This document shows positions 1-5,417 of a stretch of 5,446 nucleotides of DNA, piece by piece. How positions within the stretch are numbered: the stretch's first letter is position 1; the number at the start of each line of letters is the position of its first letter. This DNA comes from Rhodospirillales bacterium (GTDB lineage Bacteria; Pseudomonadota; Alphaproteobacteria; Rhodospirillales_A; JACZKS01), in assembly GCA_018648445.1 (NCBI GenBank), contig JABGRG010000166.1, positions 1 to 5,446 on the forward strand. Direction: 5' to 3'. The notes beneath the pieces are model-generated. The model did no database searches. It saw only the letters and a list, made by a program, of their open reading frames with translations, and was not told the origin of the DNA. Position numbers and translations under genes: made by a program.

Positions 1-443
1 CCCAGAATGCGGCGTTTGATGGGCGGCGTGTGGAACATCCATTCGCCGACTGGATCGGTCATCAGCCGCGCGTCATGCTCGGTGATGCCACGGGTCAGGC
101 CCAGCATCAGGCCAATGGCGTGTTCGGCGACGTCCATGGTGCCGTAATCAGGCACGTTGCAAACGGGAATTCCCATTGCGCCGAAGCCTTTGATGTCGAC
201 GTTGTCGAAGCCGACACCGGCACGCACGACGACCTTGATGTTGTCGAGCTTGGTCATGATCTCCGGCGTAACCGGGATTTTTTCGTAAAGAACCAGCCCG
301 TTGCATTCGCGCCAGGATTCTTCGGTGATCTGGGCCACGATACCGGGTTCCCACTTATAAAAATCGACGGTCACGTCCGAACCGGCGACCTCGCGTTCGA
401 GATCGGCATCCGGATACCCGAGATCGGGGATGAGAATTCGCAT
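1..443 (-). CDS. D-2-hydroxyacid dehydrogenase (CtBP/SerA-like), N-terminal part only, cut by the window edge
   Basis: This is an NAD(P)-dependent D-2-hydroxyacid dehydrogenase, a cytosolic enzyme that interconverts a 2-keto acid and a D-2-hydroxy acid. The reading frame starts at ATG 443-441 (MRILIPDLGYPDADL) and stays open to base 1, giving about 147 residues of an expected 310-350. The visible half is the substrate-binding domain and the start of the cofactor domain. RAGVGFDNVDI (residues 74-84) matches the family's RxGxGxDNVD signature. GIPVCNVPDYGTMDVAEHAIGLML (from residue 91) is the conserved stretch linking the two domains. The frame ends at RRILG, just where the GxGxxG dinucleotide motif should begin; that motif, the catalytic Arg/Glu/His and the stop lie outside the window. 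AGAGGA (452-447) provides a close Shine-Dalgarno. The VPDYGTMDVAEHA wording resembles the CtBP/phosphoglycerate-dehydrogenase branch, but the substrate (glyoxylate, hydroxypyruvate or another keto acid) is unknown. The gene lies 113 bases behind the kinase gene on the same strand, so it may be co-transcribed or use its own promoter. Confidence 0.88.
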   Translation of the reverse strand, partial: MRILIPDLGYPDADLEREVAGSDVTVDFYKWEPGIVAQITEESWRECNGLVLYEKIPVTPEIMTKLDNIKVVVRAGVGFDNVDIKGFGAMGIPVCNVPDYGTMDVAEHAIGLMLGLTRGITEHDARLMTDPVGEWMFHTPPIKRRIL

Positions 444-478
444 GTTTCCTCTCTATGCTCCTTGACGTTTTTTTTCGT

Positions 479-495
479 GATCATTCTATGTGATC
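479..495. promoter_or_regulatory. Inverted repeat GATCA-N7-TGATC, candidate operator before the dehydrogenase gene
   Basis: Positions 479-483 (GATCA) and 491-495 (TGATC) are perfect 5-base inverted arms separated by seven bases. On the minus strand the centre contains TAGAAT (488-483), a 5/6 match to a -10 box. The site lies 36-52 bases upstream of the dehydrogenase start. GATC also recurs in the dyads between the divergent genes, which suggests, without proving, a shared regulator. The arms are short, so chance is a real alternative. Confidence 0.35.
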
Positions 496-511
496 GGAAT
501 CAGTCTGACGG
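483..511 (-). promoter_or_regulatory. Weak predicted sigma70-type promoter for the dehydrogenase gene
   Basis: Read on the minus strand, CCGTCA (511-506, only 3/6 to TTGACA) is followed after 17 bases by TAGAAT (488-483, 5/6 to TATAAT). Transcription would start near 476, about 33 bases before the ATG at 443. The weak -35 box means an activator may be needed or the promoter may not be real. The 113-base gap and the GATC dyad around the -10 are the main reasons to list it. Confidence 0.25.
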
Positions 512-530
512 GAATATATCGGCCGGTTCA

Positions 531-550
531 ATATTTCGCACCGAAAATAT
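531..550. repeat. AT-rich dyad just downstream of the kinase stop codon
   Basis: TTTCG (534-538) and CGAAA (542-546) form a perfect inverted repeat with a 3-base CAC spacer. Allowing one bulged A, the pairing extends to ATATTTCG/CGAAAATAT (531-550). It begins seven bases past the kinase stop on the minus strand. The stem is A/T-rich and is not followed by a T-run in the minus-strand sense, so it is a poor Rho-independent terminator. It could be a weak mRNA 3' hairpin or a protein-binding site. Confidence 0.3.
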
Positions 551-556
551 GGCAGA

Positions 557-2191
557 TCATTGAGCCATTATTTCGCGGCAGGCCATGAAGTCGTCATACA
601 TGCGCGCGAACACCCGGTGCTTGGCCGCGTGGTAACGCGCGATCTCGCCGCCCGACGGTTCAATGACCGCGCCTGCATGGTTCATGGCCCCCATGGCCGA
701 AAGCACATCGGCAAAATCACCGGAAACCACCGCCCCCAGAATGGCAGACCCCAGCAGCACGGCCTCGGGTTCCTCAGGGAGAACGATCTTACAGCCCGTA
801 ATGTCAGCGTGTTCGCGCAGGAAAACCGGGTTTTTGGTGCCGCCGCCGCAGGCAAAAACTGTGTCTATGGCATATCCCGCGTCGTTCATGGATTGGATGA
901 TGTGGCGGGTCCCGTGAGCCACCGCCTGGATGGTGGCGAGATAAAGCAAAGCAAGATCGTCCAAGGAATCGGACAGCTTCAATCCACTCACCACGCCACG
1001 CAGGGTCGGATCGGCCCTGGGCGAGCGGTTGCCGTGGAAATATGGAAGAACATGGAGATCGCGGGTAAGTTCGGCGGCGAATCGAGCCGATTTCGACAGG
1101 CCATCGAGGCGATCGTTAAGAACCTCGTACACCGTGCGGGCAGACTTTTCAGCTTCGTCTTTCAATTCGCCAGCCCGCGCGTGGCTGAAGATAACGTGAT
1201 CGATCAGTGCGCCGGTCGCCGATTGGCCGCCTTCAGACAGCCACAAGCCCGGAACCATCGCCGAATAGTAAGGCCCCCAAACGCCGGGAACGAATGTGGC
1301 TTCGCGCGAGACGGCCATGTGGCAGCTTGACGTACCGCCGATCAGGGCCAGACGTTTTTCCATGGCCGCCGTGTCCGGCGCAACGCCATCCAGCGCCGCA
1401 CCCAAAAGCCCCAGCCCACCCGCGTGAGCATCAATTATGGAAACGCCGACCGGCGTTCCGGGGACAAGGCCCAACTCGCGCGCGGCGCTCGGCGATAGCC
1501 CGTTGCCGATGACCTCGCCCATGGGCCGCACATCTTTGCCGATGCGCGCAAACCCTTCGTCGGCCAGATCGCCAAGGCCGATGGCCGCAAAATAGTCGGC
1601 GTCCCAACGGTCCTCATGGCCAAGGTAGGTCCATTTGCAAACGGTGGAGCACAGCGAACGTACATTAACGCCCGTCGCCCGGTAGGTCAGGAAATCAGGC
1701 AAATCGAAAAAGCGCGCCGCGCGTTTCCAGGTATCGGGGCTGTTTTCGCGCAGCCACAGCAGTTTGGGCGTTTCCATCTCGGGCGAAATGACGCCGCCAA
1801 CGTAGTCCAACACCTTGTAGCCGCCGGAATTGATACGTTCGGCCTGGGCAATGGCGCGGTGATCCATCCAGACAATGACGTTTTGTTCATCACTGCCGGT
1901 GGGGCTGATGGTTACAGGGTTGTCGTCCGCGTCGAGCGCCACAAGCGAACAGGTGGCGTCAAAGCCGATGCCCTTGATCTCGCCGGGTGCAATCGCCGCT
2001 TCGCGCATGGCTTCGGCCACGCTCTCGCAACAGGCTTTCCAGATATCCTCGGAGGATTGCTCGACAAAATCGGGCTGCGGCCGCCAGATGGTGATGTCGC
2101 GGCTCGCCTGACCCAGCATTTTGCCCGCACCATCGAAGACCCCGGCGCGCGCGCTGCCGGTGCCGACGTCGATCCCGATATAGGCGGCCAT
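557..2191 (-). CDS. FGGY-family pentulose kinase, D-ribulokinase-like
   Basis: This is a cytosolic ATP-dependent sugar kinase of 544 residues, the usual length for the ribulokinase branch of the FGGY family. The N-terminal phosphate-binding motif [17 protein letters not shown] (residues 4-20) opens the first actin-like domain. VWMDHRA (107-113) is the sugar-binding segment. The catalytic base is expected to be Asp254 in [11 protein letters not shown] (251-261). The second domain shows the phosphate-2 loop GGTSSCH (285-291), [14 protein letters not shown] (319-332), [17 protein letters not shown] (383-399) and the adenosine motif [12 protein letters not shown] (446-457). These wordings fit the FGGY_YpCarbK/D-ribulokinase branch better than glycerol or xylulose kinases; the exact ketose substrate is inferred. 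The start is ATG 2191-2189, one base after the upstream isomerase stop, with a full AGGAGG six bases before it, inside the isomerase reading frame. The two proteins are therefore probably translationally coupled and made in matched amounts. No damaged motif or frameshift is visible. Confidence 0.92.
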   Translation of the reverse strand: MAAYIGIDVGTGSARAGVFDGAGKMLGQASRDITIWRPQPDFVEQSSEDIWKACCESVAEAMREAAIAPGEIKGIGFDATCSLVALDADDNPVTISPTGSDEQNVIVWMDHRAIAQAERINSGGYKVLDYVGGVISPEMETPKLLWLRENSPDTWKRAARFFDLPDFLTYRATGVNVRSLCSTVCKWTYLGHEDRWDADYFAAIGLGDLADEGFARIGKDVRPMGEVIGNGLSPSAARELGLVPGTPVGVSIIDAHAGGLGLLGAALDGVAPDTAAMEKRLALIGGTSSCHMAVSREATFVPGVWGPYYSAMVPGLWLSEGGQSATGALIDHVIFSHARAGELKDEAEKSARTVYEVLNDRLDGLSKSARFAAELTRDLHVLPYFHGNRSPRADPTLRGVVSGLKLSDSLDDLALLYLATIQAVAHGTRHIIQSMNDAGYAIDTVFACGGGTKNPVFLREHADITGCKIVLPEEPEAVLLGSAILGAVVSGDFADVLSAMGAMNHAGAVIEPSGGEIARYHAAKHRVFARMYDDFMACREIMAQ

Positions 2192-2192
2192 A

Positions 2193-3698
2193 TCAAGCCT
2201 CCTGAAGGATGCGGACCTTGAAGCCCAGTTCGCGGCTAAGGGCCACCATCTCGGCGAACACGTCGCCGTAGGCCACGGCGATATGATTGCTGAAGTAGTG
2301 CGCCATCAGGGTATCGCGCGAGATGCCCAAATCGGCCCCCATGAACGGCCATTCGCGGGTGGTTCCGTTCCACCAGGCGTCGCGCTTTTCGGCAGGCAGA
2401 TCAACTACTTCGCCACGCCCTATGTCCATCCACAATTCATCGTCCTTAAGGTAAGCCCGCGACCATGTGATCGCGCCGGGAAGGCTAAGACCGGTGAGCG
2501 TACCGCCCGGAACCGGGAAGTAGCCCGCGGGCTGGCGGTATGAATGCGCACCTTGCAGAGAATCCGGGTCGTGATTGAAGGCGTAAGCCCCGCTGGAACC
2601 GGAATTCAGTAAAACCCAAACAAACCGCCCGTCATGCTCGCCGCCCCAGCGGATGTCGTGGAAGAAAACGGCTTGGTGAAGGCCCTTGGCCTTTAGAAGC
2701 CGCTTCATCATTTCCATGGGAACCAGATTGCCCTGATCGGCCTCGGTGGAATCGACAATGGTGTCGCCGTTGGATTCGGGGCGGCACGCGGTGTTCAAGA
2801 GACCTTCGGCGAAATCCGACGGTGGACGCAGCCCGATCAAACCCAACTGATACTGCCAGCCGACACAATCGGCCTTGAATTCATCCATCAAATCCAGAAC
2901 CGTCAGGTAATCGCGAAGCTGTTCTTTGGTGGCATCGGCGTCAAAGTCGCCGCCGTAATGAAATTCAACACCCTTATCGCAAACAAAGGCGTAGGCGTCG
3001 TCGATGCGCGCCTGACTGATGGCGCGGCCGCGTTCGATGATCCAGGCCTGATCGACCTTGTGTTCGGTAAAACCGACCTTGTTCAAAAGGCGTGATCCGA
3101 AATAACCGTTGATCATGCCCATGGAGGTGTCGCCCAGCATCATGGCCAGAACCCGGCGACGGCCAATTTCCTCGGCCACGCCTTGCGCGATGGCCGCGGC
3201 CTCTGGCGGAACGTCTGCCTGAAAAGTGATTTCGTCTTCATCATAACCGATGGCGCCCGACGAACACCATTCGTCGAGACGGGCCATGAAGCCTTCGTCT
3301 TGCGTCCAGTCATCGGCTTCGGTCCACGCCCGGCTGAACTTGCGCCCGACGGATTCGAGGCAAGCCCCCGTATTGAGCAAGCCGACCAGCCCCGGCCACG
3401 TTCCCGAGAAATTGCTGGCCAGCAGCAGCGGATTGTCCTTGCCGACGACACCGTCGGTGGTGTGCGGGCCGTAAACCCAATGGACGTAGACGCCGATCAT
3501 CGGGTCGTCGATGGGGCCCAGTTTTTCGATGGATTCGTTTGGCTTGGTCAGATAACCCTCGACGCGGTACGGCTGCCGCCCCAGTTTGGCCAGCGCTTTT
3601 TCAAGCTGAACCGTCGCCCCTTCGATATGCGGCAAAGCCTGCGCGTTCGGTTTGTCGCGATAATCGCCTGGCCAAAAAACAGCGATCCTGCCGGTCAT
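2193..3698 (-). CDS. L-fucose isomerase-like aldose-ketose isomerase (FucI fold, short form)
   Basis: This protein of 501 residues is probably a cytosolic Mn-dependent aldose-ketose isomerase related to L-fucose isomerase (FucI), whose family also isomerises D-arabinose to D-ribulose. Segments alignable by eye to E. coli FucI run in order: [20 protein letters not shown] (89-108, the WGxNGxERPGAV region), [19 protein letters not shown] (187-205, the SMGIAGS region), STEADQGN (317-324), HDIRW (347-351) and [10 protein letters not shown] (470-479). The three FucI metal ligands (Glu337, Asp361, His528) appear as Glu319, Asp348 and His472. The protein is about 90 residues shorter than E. coli FucI, so it belongs to a divergent short subfamily and its substrate is uncertain. 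The start is ATG 3698-3696, preceded by AAGGAGA seven bases upstream. An in-frame GTG at 3728 would add ten residues but has no comparable ribosome-binding site. The gene leads the minus-strand unit and is coupled to the pentulose kinase, suggesting aldose -> ketose -> ketose phosphate; D-arabinose to D-ribulose 5-phosphate is one candidate. Confidence 0.82.
   Translation of the reverse strand: MTGRIAVFWPGDYRDKPNAQALPHIEGATVQLEKALAKLGRQPYRVEGYLTKPNESIEKLGPIDDPMIGVYVHWVYGPHTTDGVVGKDNPLLLASNFSGTWPGLVGLLNTGACLESVGRKFSRAWTEADDWTQDEGFMARLDEWCSSGAIGYDEDEITFQADVPPEAAAIAQGVAEEIGRRRVLAMMLGDTSMGMINGYFGSRLLNKVGFTEHKVDQAWIIERGRAISQARIDDAYAFVCDKGVEFHYGGDFDADATKEQLRDYLTVLDLMDEFKADCVGWQYQLGLIGLRPPSDFAEGLLNTACRPESNGDTIVDSTEADQGNLVPMEMMKRLLKAKGLHQAVFFHDIRWGGEHDGRFVWVLLNSGSSGAYAFNHDPDSLQGAHSYRQPAGYFPVPGGTLTGLSLPGAITWSRAYLKDDELWMDIGRGEVVDLPAEKRDAWWNGTTREWPFMGADLGISRDTLMAHYFSNHIAVAYGDVFAEMVALSRELGFKVRILQEA
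2198..2203 (-). promoter_or_regulatory. Strong Shine-Dalgarno for the kinase, embedded in the isomerase 3' end
   Basis: A perfect AGGAGG (2203-2198, minus strand) sits six bases before the kinase ATG and lies in the last codons of the isomerase gene. The stop and start are arranged TGA-T-ATG (2195-2189). This decides the kinase start and supports coupled translation of the two genes. Confidence 0.8.
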
Positions 3699-3705
3699 TG
3701 CGTTG

Positions 3706-3712
3706 TCTCCTT
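3706..3712 (-). promoter_or_regulatory. Shine-Dalgarno deciding the isomerase start
   Basis: On the minus strand AAGGAGA (3712-3706) stands seven bases before ATG 3698. It would lie inside the coding region if the upstream GTG at 3728 were used, so it favours the shorter protein beginning [13 protein letters not shown]. Confidence 0.75.
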
Positions 3713-3751
3713 CACGGGTCCGTTCCACATGTCGAAAGTTGCCTCCCGCCT

Positions 3752-3780
3752 ATGATGCCACCCGCCAAACGCGCTTGCAA
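3752..3780 (-). promoter_or_regulatory. Predicted promoter for the isomerase-kinase unit
   Basis: On the minus strand TTGCAA (3780-3775, 4/6 to TTGACA) is followed after 17 bases by CATCAT (3757-3752, 4/6 to TATAAT). The start would fall near 3745, leaving a leader of about 47 bases. TTGCAA is its own reverse complement, so the same hexamer also serves as the predicted -35 of the opposite promoter. Both boxes are imperfect and the call is by eye. Confidence 0.3.
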
Positions 3781-3788
3781 CGCCAAAC
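3763..3788. repeat. Direct repeat CGCCAAAC flanking the shared -35 hexamer
   Basis: CGCCAAAC occurs at 3763-3770 and again at 3781-3788, separated by ten bases (GCGCTTGCAA) that contain the self-complementary TTGCAA. The 18-base period is not quite two helical turns. It could be a tandem activator site or chance; no family is recognised. Confidence 0.3.
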
Positions 3789-3803
3789 ACATCACTGTAC
3801 GAT
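3775..3803 (+). promoter_or_regulatory. Predicted promoter for the aldolase-regulator unit
   Basis: TTGCAA (3775-3780, 4/6 to TTGACA) is followed after exactly 17 bases by TACGAT (3798-3803, 4/6 to TATAAT). Transcription would begin near 3810, giving a leader of about 45 bases. The predicted -10 is exactly the six-base spacer of the inverted repeat at 3791-3810, an arrangement expected for a repressor that occludes polymerase. Confidence 0.4.
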
Positions 3804-3810
3804 CAGTGAT
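3791..3810. promoter_or_regulatory. Perfect 7+6+7 inverted repeat, candidate operator of the GntR/FCD regulator
   Basis: ATCACTG (3791-3797) and CAGTGAT (3804-3810) are exact reverse complements separated by TACGAT. The 20-base size and two-fold symmetry suit a dimeric winged-helix regulator. It overlaps the best predicted -10 box for the plus-strand unit, which ends in the regulator gene itself, so autoregulation is plausible. The sequence does not match the FadR half-site TGGT/ACCA, so the assignment to this regulator rests on position, not on a known motif. Confidence 0.55.
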
Positions 3811-3816
3811 ATATCA
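3807..3816. promoter_or_regulatory. Perfect palindrome TGATATATCA overlapping the larger dyad
   Basis: This 10-base palindrome shares TGAT (3807-3810) with the right arm of the 7+6+7 repeat and lies near the predicted transcription start. Compact AT-centred palindromes of this size are common among FCD-type GntR operators. It may be the true core site, or a second site that cannot be occupied together with the first. Confidence 0.4.
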
Positions 3817-3822
3817 GAGATG

Positions 3823-3833
3823 CGATCAGATCG
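3823..3833. promoter_or_regulatory. Palindrome CGATC-A-GATCG in the aldolase leader
   Basis: Five-base perfect arms surround a single central base, downstream of the predicted start and 22 bases before the aldolase ATG. The left arm repeats the CGATCAG found at 3800-3806, 23 bases upstream (about two helical turns), so it could be a second, same-face binding site. Confidence 0.35.
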
Positions 3834-3854
3834 AGAAAAGTGGAATATTAGATC

Positions 3855-4757
3855 ATGCAAGAACCCCTCAGGGGCGTGTTCGCGGCGGTGATGACGCCAT
3901 TGCGCGAAGACCTGACGGTTGACGCCAATCATCTTGCCGCTCATTGCCAAACCTTGCTGGACGAGGGTTGTCACGGCGTCAGTCTTTTTGGAACCACCGG
4001 CGAGGGGCCGGGCTTCACCGCCGAAGAACGCATGGCCGCCCTTGAGGCGGTCATCGCAGCGGGAATCGAGCCCACAAGAATCCTTCCGGGAACCGGGTGT
4101 GTCGCCCTGCCCGACACCATCCGCCTGACCCGCCACGCTATTGGTCTGGGGTGCACGAACATCCTGTTGATGCCACCATTTTTCTTCAAGGAGCCATCGG
4201 ACGAAGGCGTGTTTCAGCACTACAAAAGCGTCATCGACGGCGTGAACGACGCAAACCTGCGGGTCTATATTTACAATTTCCCTGCCGTTACCGGGGTGTG
4301 GATACACCCCGGTGTCGTCGAACGCCTGATCGGCGAATTCCCCGACGCCATCGCCGGTGTTAAGGACAGCTCGGGCGACTGGGATTACGTCAATGCCCTT
4401 CTGACCATCCCGGGCCTGGCCGTATTCAGCGGATGGGAAATGTATCTGCCCAAGCTGCTCGCCGCTGGCGGGTCGGGAAACATTTCGGGGCTGGCCAACG
4501 TGATTGCACCAACCTTGCGCCGCCTGTACGACACGCGCCCCGCAGATCCGAAACATCCGTTGATGACGGCCATCACCGAACTGGTGGGTGCAGTCGTTCA
4601 ATATCCGGGTATACCGGCCATCCGGGCGTTGGCGGCAAACTTGCGCGACGATCCCACTTGGCGCAGAATTCGCCCACCCCTATCGCCACTCGATCCACAA
4701 TCCGAGACGGCGCTGATGACCGCATTCGAAAAGGCAATGGACGGAAACCACGTTTAG
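3855..4757 (+). CDS. DapA/NAL-superfamily aldolase or dehydratase, not a true dihydrodipicolinate synthase
   Basis: This 300-residue (beta/alpha)8 class I lyase is the normal length for the family. It forms a Schiff base with a 2-keto acid (usually pyruvate or a 2-keto-3-deoxy acid) in the cytosol. GTTGE (46-50) is the substrate-carboxylate loop. YNFP (140-143) carries the general acid/base Tyr140. GVKDSSGDWD (168-177) contains the Schiff-base Lys170, and GGSGNISGLANVIAP (205-219) closes the barrel. The position equivalent to E. coli DapA Arg138, which binds aspartate semialdehyde, is Val145 (YNFPAVTG). The DapA Tyr107 segment is PPFFFKEP (107-114), with Phe in place of Tyr. Lysine biosynthesis is therefore unlikely; a catabolic sugar-acid aldolase or dehydratase is favoured, substrate unknown. 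ATG 3855 is the first possible start because TAG occurs in frame at 3849. The ribosome-binding site is weak (AGTGGA, 3839-3844). The regulator gene follows after nine bases. Confidence 0.87.
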   Translation: MQEPLRGVFAAVMTPLREDLTVDANHLAAHCQTLLDEGCHGVSLFGTTGEGPGFTAEERMAALEAVIAAGIEPTRILPGTGCVALPDTIRLTRHAIGLGCTNILLMPPFFFKEPSDEGVFQHYKSVIDGVNDANLRVYIYNFPAVTGVWIHPGVVERLIGEFPDAIAGVKDSSGDWDYVNALLTIPGLAVFSGWEMYLPKLLAAGGSGNISGLANVIAPTLRRLYDTRPADPKHPLMTAITELVGAVVQYPGIPAIRALAANLRDDPTWRRIRPPLSPLDPQSETALMTAFEKAMDGNHV

Positions 4758-4760
4758 GGA
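4756..4760 (+). promoter_or_regulatory. Shine-Dalgarno of the regulator, overlapping the aldolase stop
   Basis: AGGGA (4756-4760) begins inside the TAG stop (4755-4757) and leaves six bases to the regulator ATG at 4767. A ribosome terminating on the aldolase gene would be positioned at this site, which supports co-expression of the two genes. Confidence 0.6.
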
Positions 4761-4766
4761 CACGGC

Positions 4767-5417
4767 ATGAAACTGAGCGAAGCCGCCCATCTGAGTTTCA
4801 AGGACCATCTGTTCGACGGAAGGATTCGCCCCGGTCAGTTTATTTCGCAGCGCGAACTGGCCAAATTGCTGGGAATTCCGCTAGGCCCTGTCCGCGAGGC
4901 ATTGCAACGTCTGGAAATCGAGGGGTTGGTCCAGATCGTTCCACAGCGCGGCATTCAGGTTATCGAGGCCAGCCTGCGTCTGATCAGAGACACCTACCAG
5001 CTTCGCATGGTCATCGAAAAGGAGGCCGCCGCCAAATTTGCCGAAGCCGCCAGCGACAGTGAAATCGACGCGCTGGAAAAGGCGCACGTTGAAATCGTCG
5101 CACGGGCCGAGAAAGAAGGGTTGAGCGATGCCCTTTTTGAGGATGGTCAGGCCGTAGACTGGGGCCTGCATGACACCATCGTCAATGCCCTGGACAATGA
5201 CATCATCCGCAATATTCACACCCTCAACAACGAGCGCATAAAACTGATCCGCCTTTCTCACGGAAAACGGACATTGCTGACTCCGGCCGCATTCCCGCAC
5301 ACCATGAAGGAACATCTGGCCGTGATCCAAACTTTTCGCAACCACGATCCCGCAGCCGCAACCGCCGCCATGGAGCATCACCTTTCAACAGCCATGCGAA
5401 GGGCGCTGGGGCTTTAA
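4767..5417 (+). CDS. GntR-family transcriptional regulator with FCD ligand domain (FadR-type subfamily)
   Basis: This 216-residue DNA-binding protein has the usual length for the FCD group. Residues 1-68 form the winged helix-turn-helix. GRIRPGQFISQRELAKLLGI (18-37) and GPVREALQRLEIEGLV (40-55) are the recognition region, and QRGIQVIE (60-67) is the wing. Residues about 73-212 form the all-helical FCD domain. The probable metal-binding set is Asp131 and His135 (DWGLHD), His183 (KEHLAVI) and His205 (MEHHL), with the spacing usual for metal-dependent members that sense small carboxylates. A sugar acid or keto acid from this locus is therefore a reasonable ligand, but that is inference. The ATG at 4767 has a Shine-Dalgarno overlapping the aldolase stop nine bases upstream. 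The likely targets are the palindromes between the divergent genes, giving autoregulation of its own operon and control of the isomerase-kinase unit. The frame ends in TAA (5415-5417). Confidence 0.93.
   Translation: MKLSEAAHLSFKDHLFDGRIRPGQFISQRELAKLLGIPLGPVREALQRLEIEGLVQIVPQRGIQVIEASLRLIRDTYQLRMVIEKEAAAKFAEAASDSEIDALEKAHVEIVARAEKEGLSDALFEDGQAVDWGLHDTIVNALDNDIIRNIHTLNNERIKLIRLSHGKRTLLTPAAFPHTMKEHLAVIQTFRNHDPAAATAAMEHHLSTAMRRALGL

Larger units (their letters stand above)
444..556. other. Intergenic gap between the kinase and dehydrogenase genes
   Basis: These 113 bases separate two minus-strand genes that are otherwise in a tight cluster. The gap is clearly more AT-rich than the flanking genes. 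It contains an A/T-rich hairpin-like dyad next to the kinase stop (531-550), a weak minus-strand promoter candidate with a GATC-type dyad over its -10 box (479-511), a run of eight T on the plus strand (468-475), and the dehydrogenase ribosome-binding site. No GC-rich stem followed by a T-run on the minus strand is present, so there is no convincing intrinsic terminator for the isomerase-kinase transcript. Confidence 0.6.
3699..3854. promoter_or_regulatory. Divergent intergenic control region
   Basis: These 156 bases separate the divergently transcribed isomerase and aldolase genes and must carry promoters for both. The half nearest the aldolase gene is rich in short palindromes and contains four GATC tetranucleotides (3801, 3824, 3829, 3851). 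The half nearest the isomerase contains the isomerase Shine-Dalgarno (3706-3712) and an 8-base direct repeat, CGCCAAAC (3763-3770 and 3781-3788). A regulator gene at the end of one arm is the usual arrangement for local control from such a region. Confidence 0.75.

Noticed and set aside
489..504. CRP-like site (TGTGA-N6-TCAGT)
   Set aside because: Only the left half matches the consensus; the right half has 3 of 5 bases. The overlapping GATC dyad describes the symmetry better.
531..550. Intrinsic terminator after the kinase gene
   Set aside because: The stem is A/T-rich with a bulge and lacks a downstream T-run on the minus strand. The T8 at 468-475 reads as A8 in that direction.
560..1330. 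A 256-codon open frame on the plus strand opposite the kinase gene
   Set aside because: It is the antisense of intact FGGY motifs, has no domain, and is low-complexity in character (rich in Arg, Gly, His).
3699..3728. Upstream GTG start that would lengthen the isomerase by ten residues
   Set aside because: The strong AAGGAGA would then lie inside the gene, and [13 protein letters not shown] is a natural N terminus for the fold. The extension MERTREGDNA looks like translated leader.
3792..4601. A 269-codon open frame on the minus strand opposite the aldolase gene
   Set aside because: It lies entirely antisense to a clearly conserved DapA-family protein, its translation shows no recognisable domain, and it starts without a convincing ribosome-binding site. 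GC-rich coding DNA often leaves such antisense frames open.
3855..4757. Annotation as DapA of lysine biosynthesis
   Set aside because: The arginine that binds aspartate semialdehyde is replaced by Val145, and the gene sits with sugar-catabolic genes and an FCD regulator rather than lysine genes.
4433..5062. A 209-codon plus-strand frame spanning the aldolase-regulator junction
   Set aside because: It overlaps two well-supported genes in another frame and its composition is rich in Arg, Ser and Pro, typical of an out-of-frame shadow.
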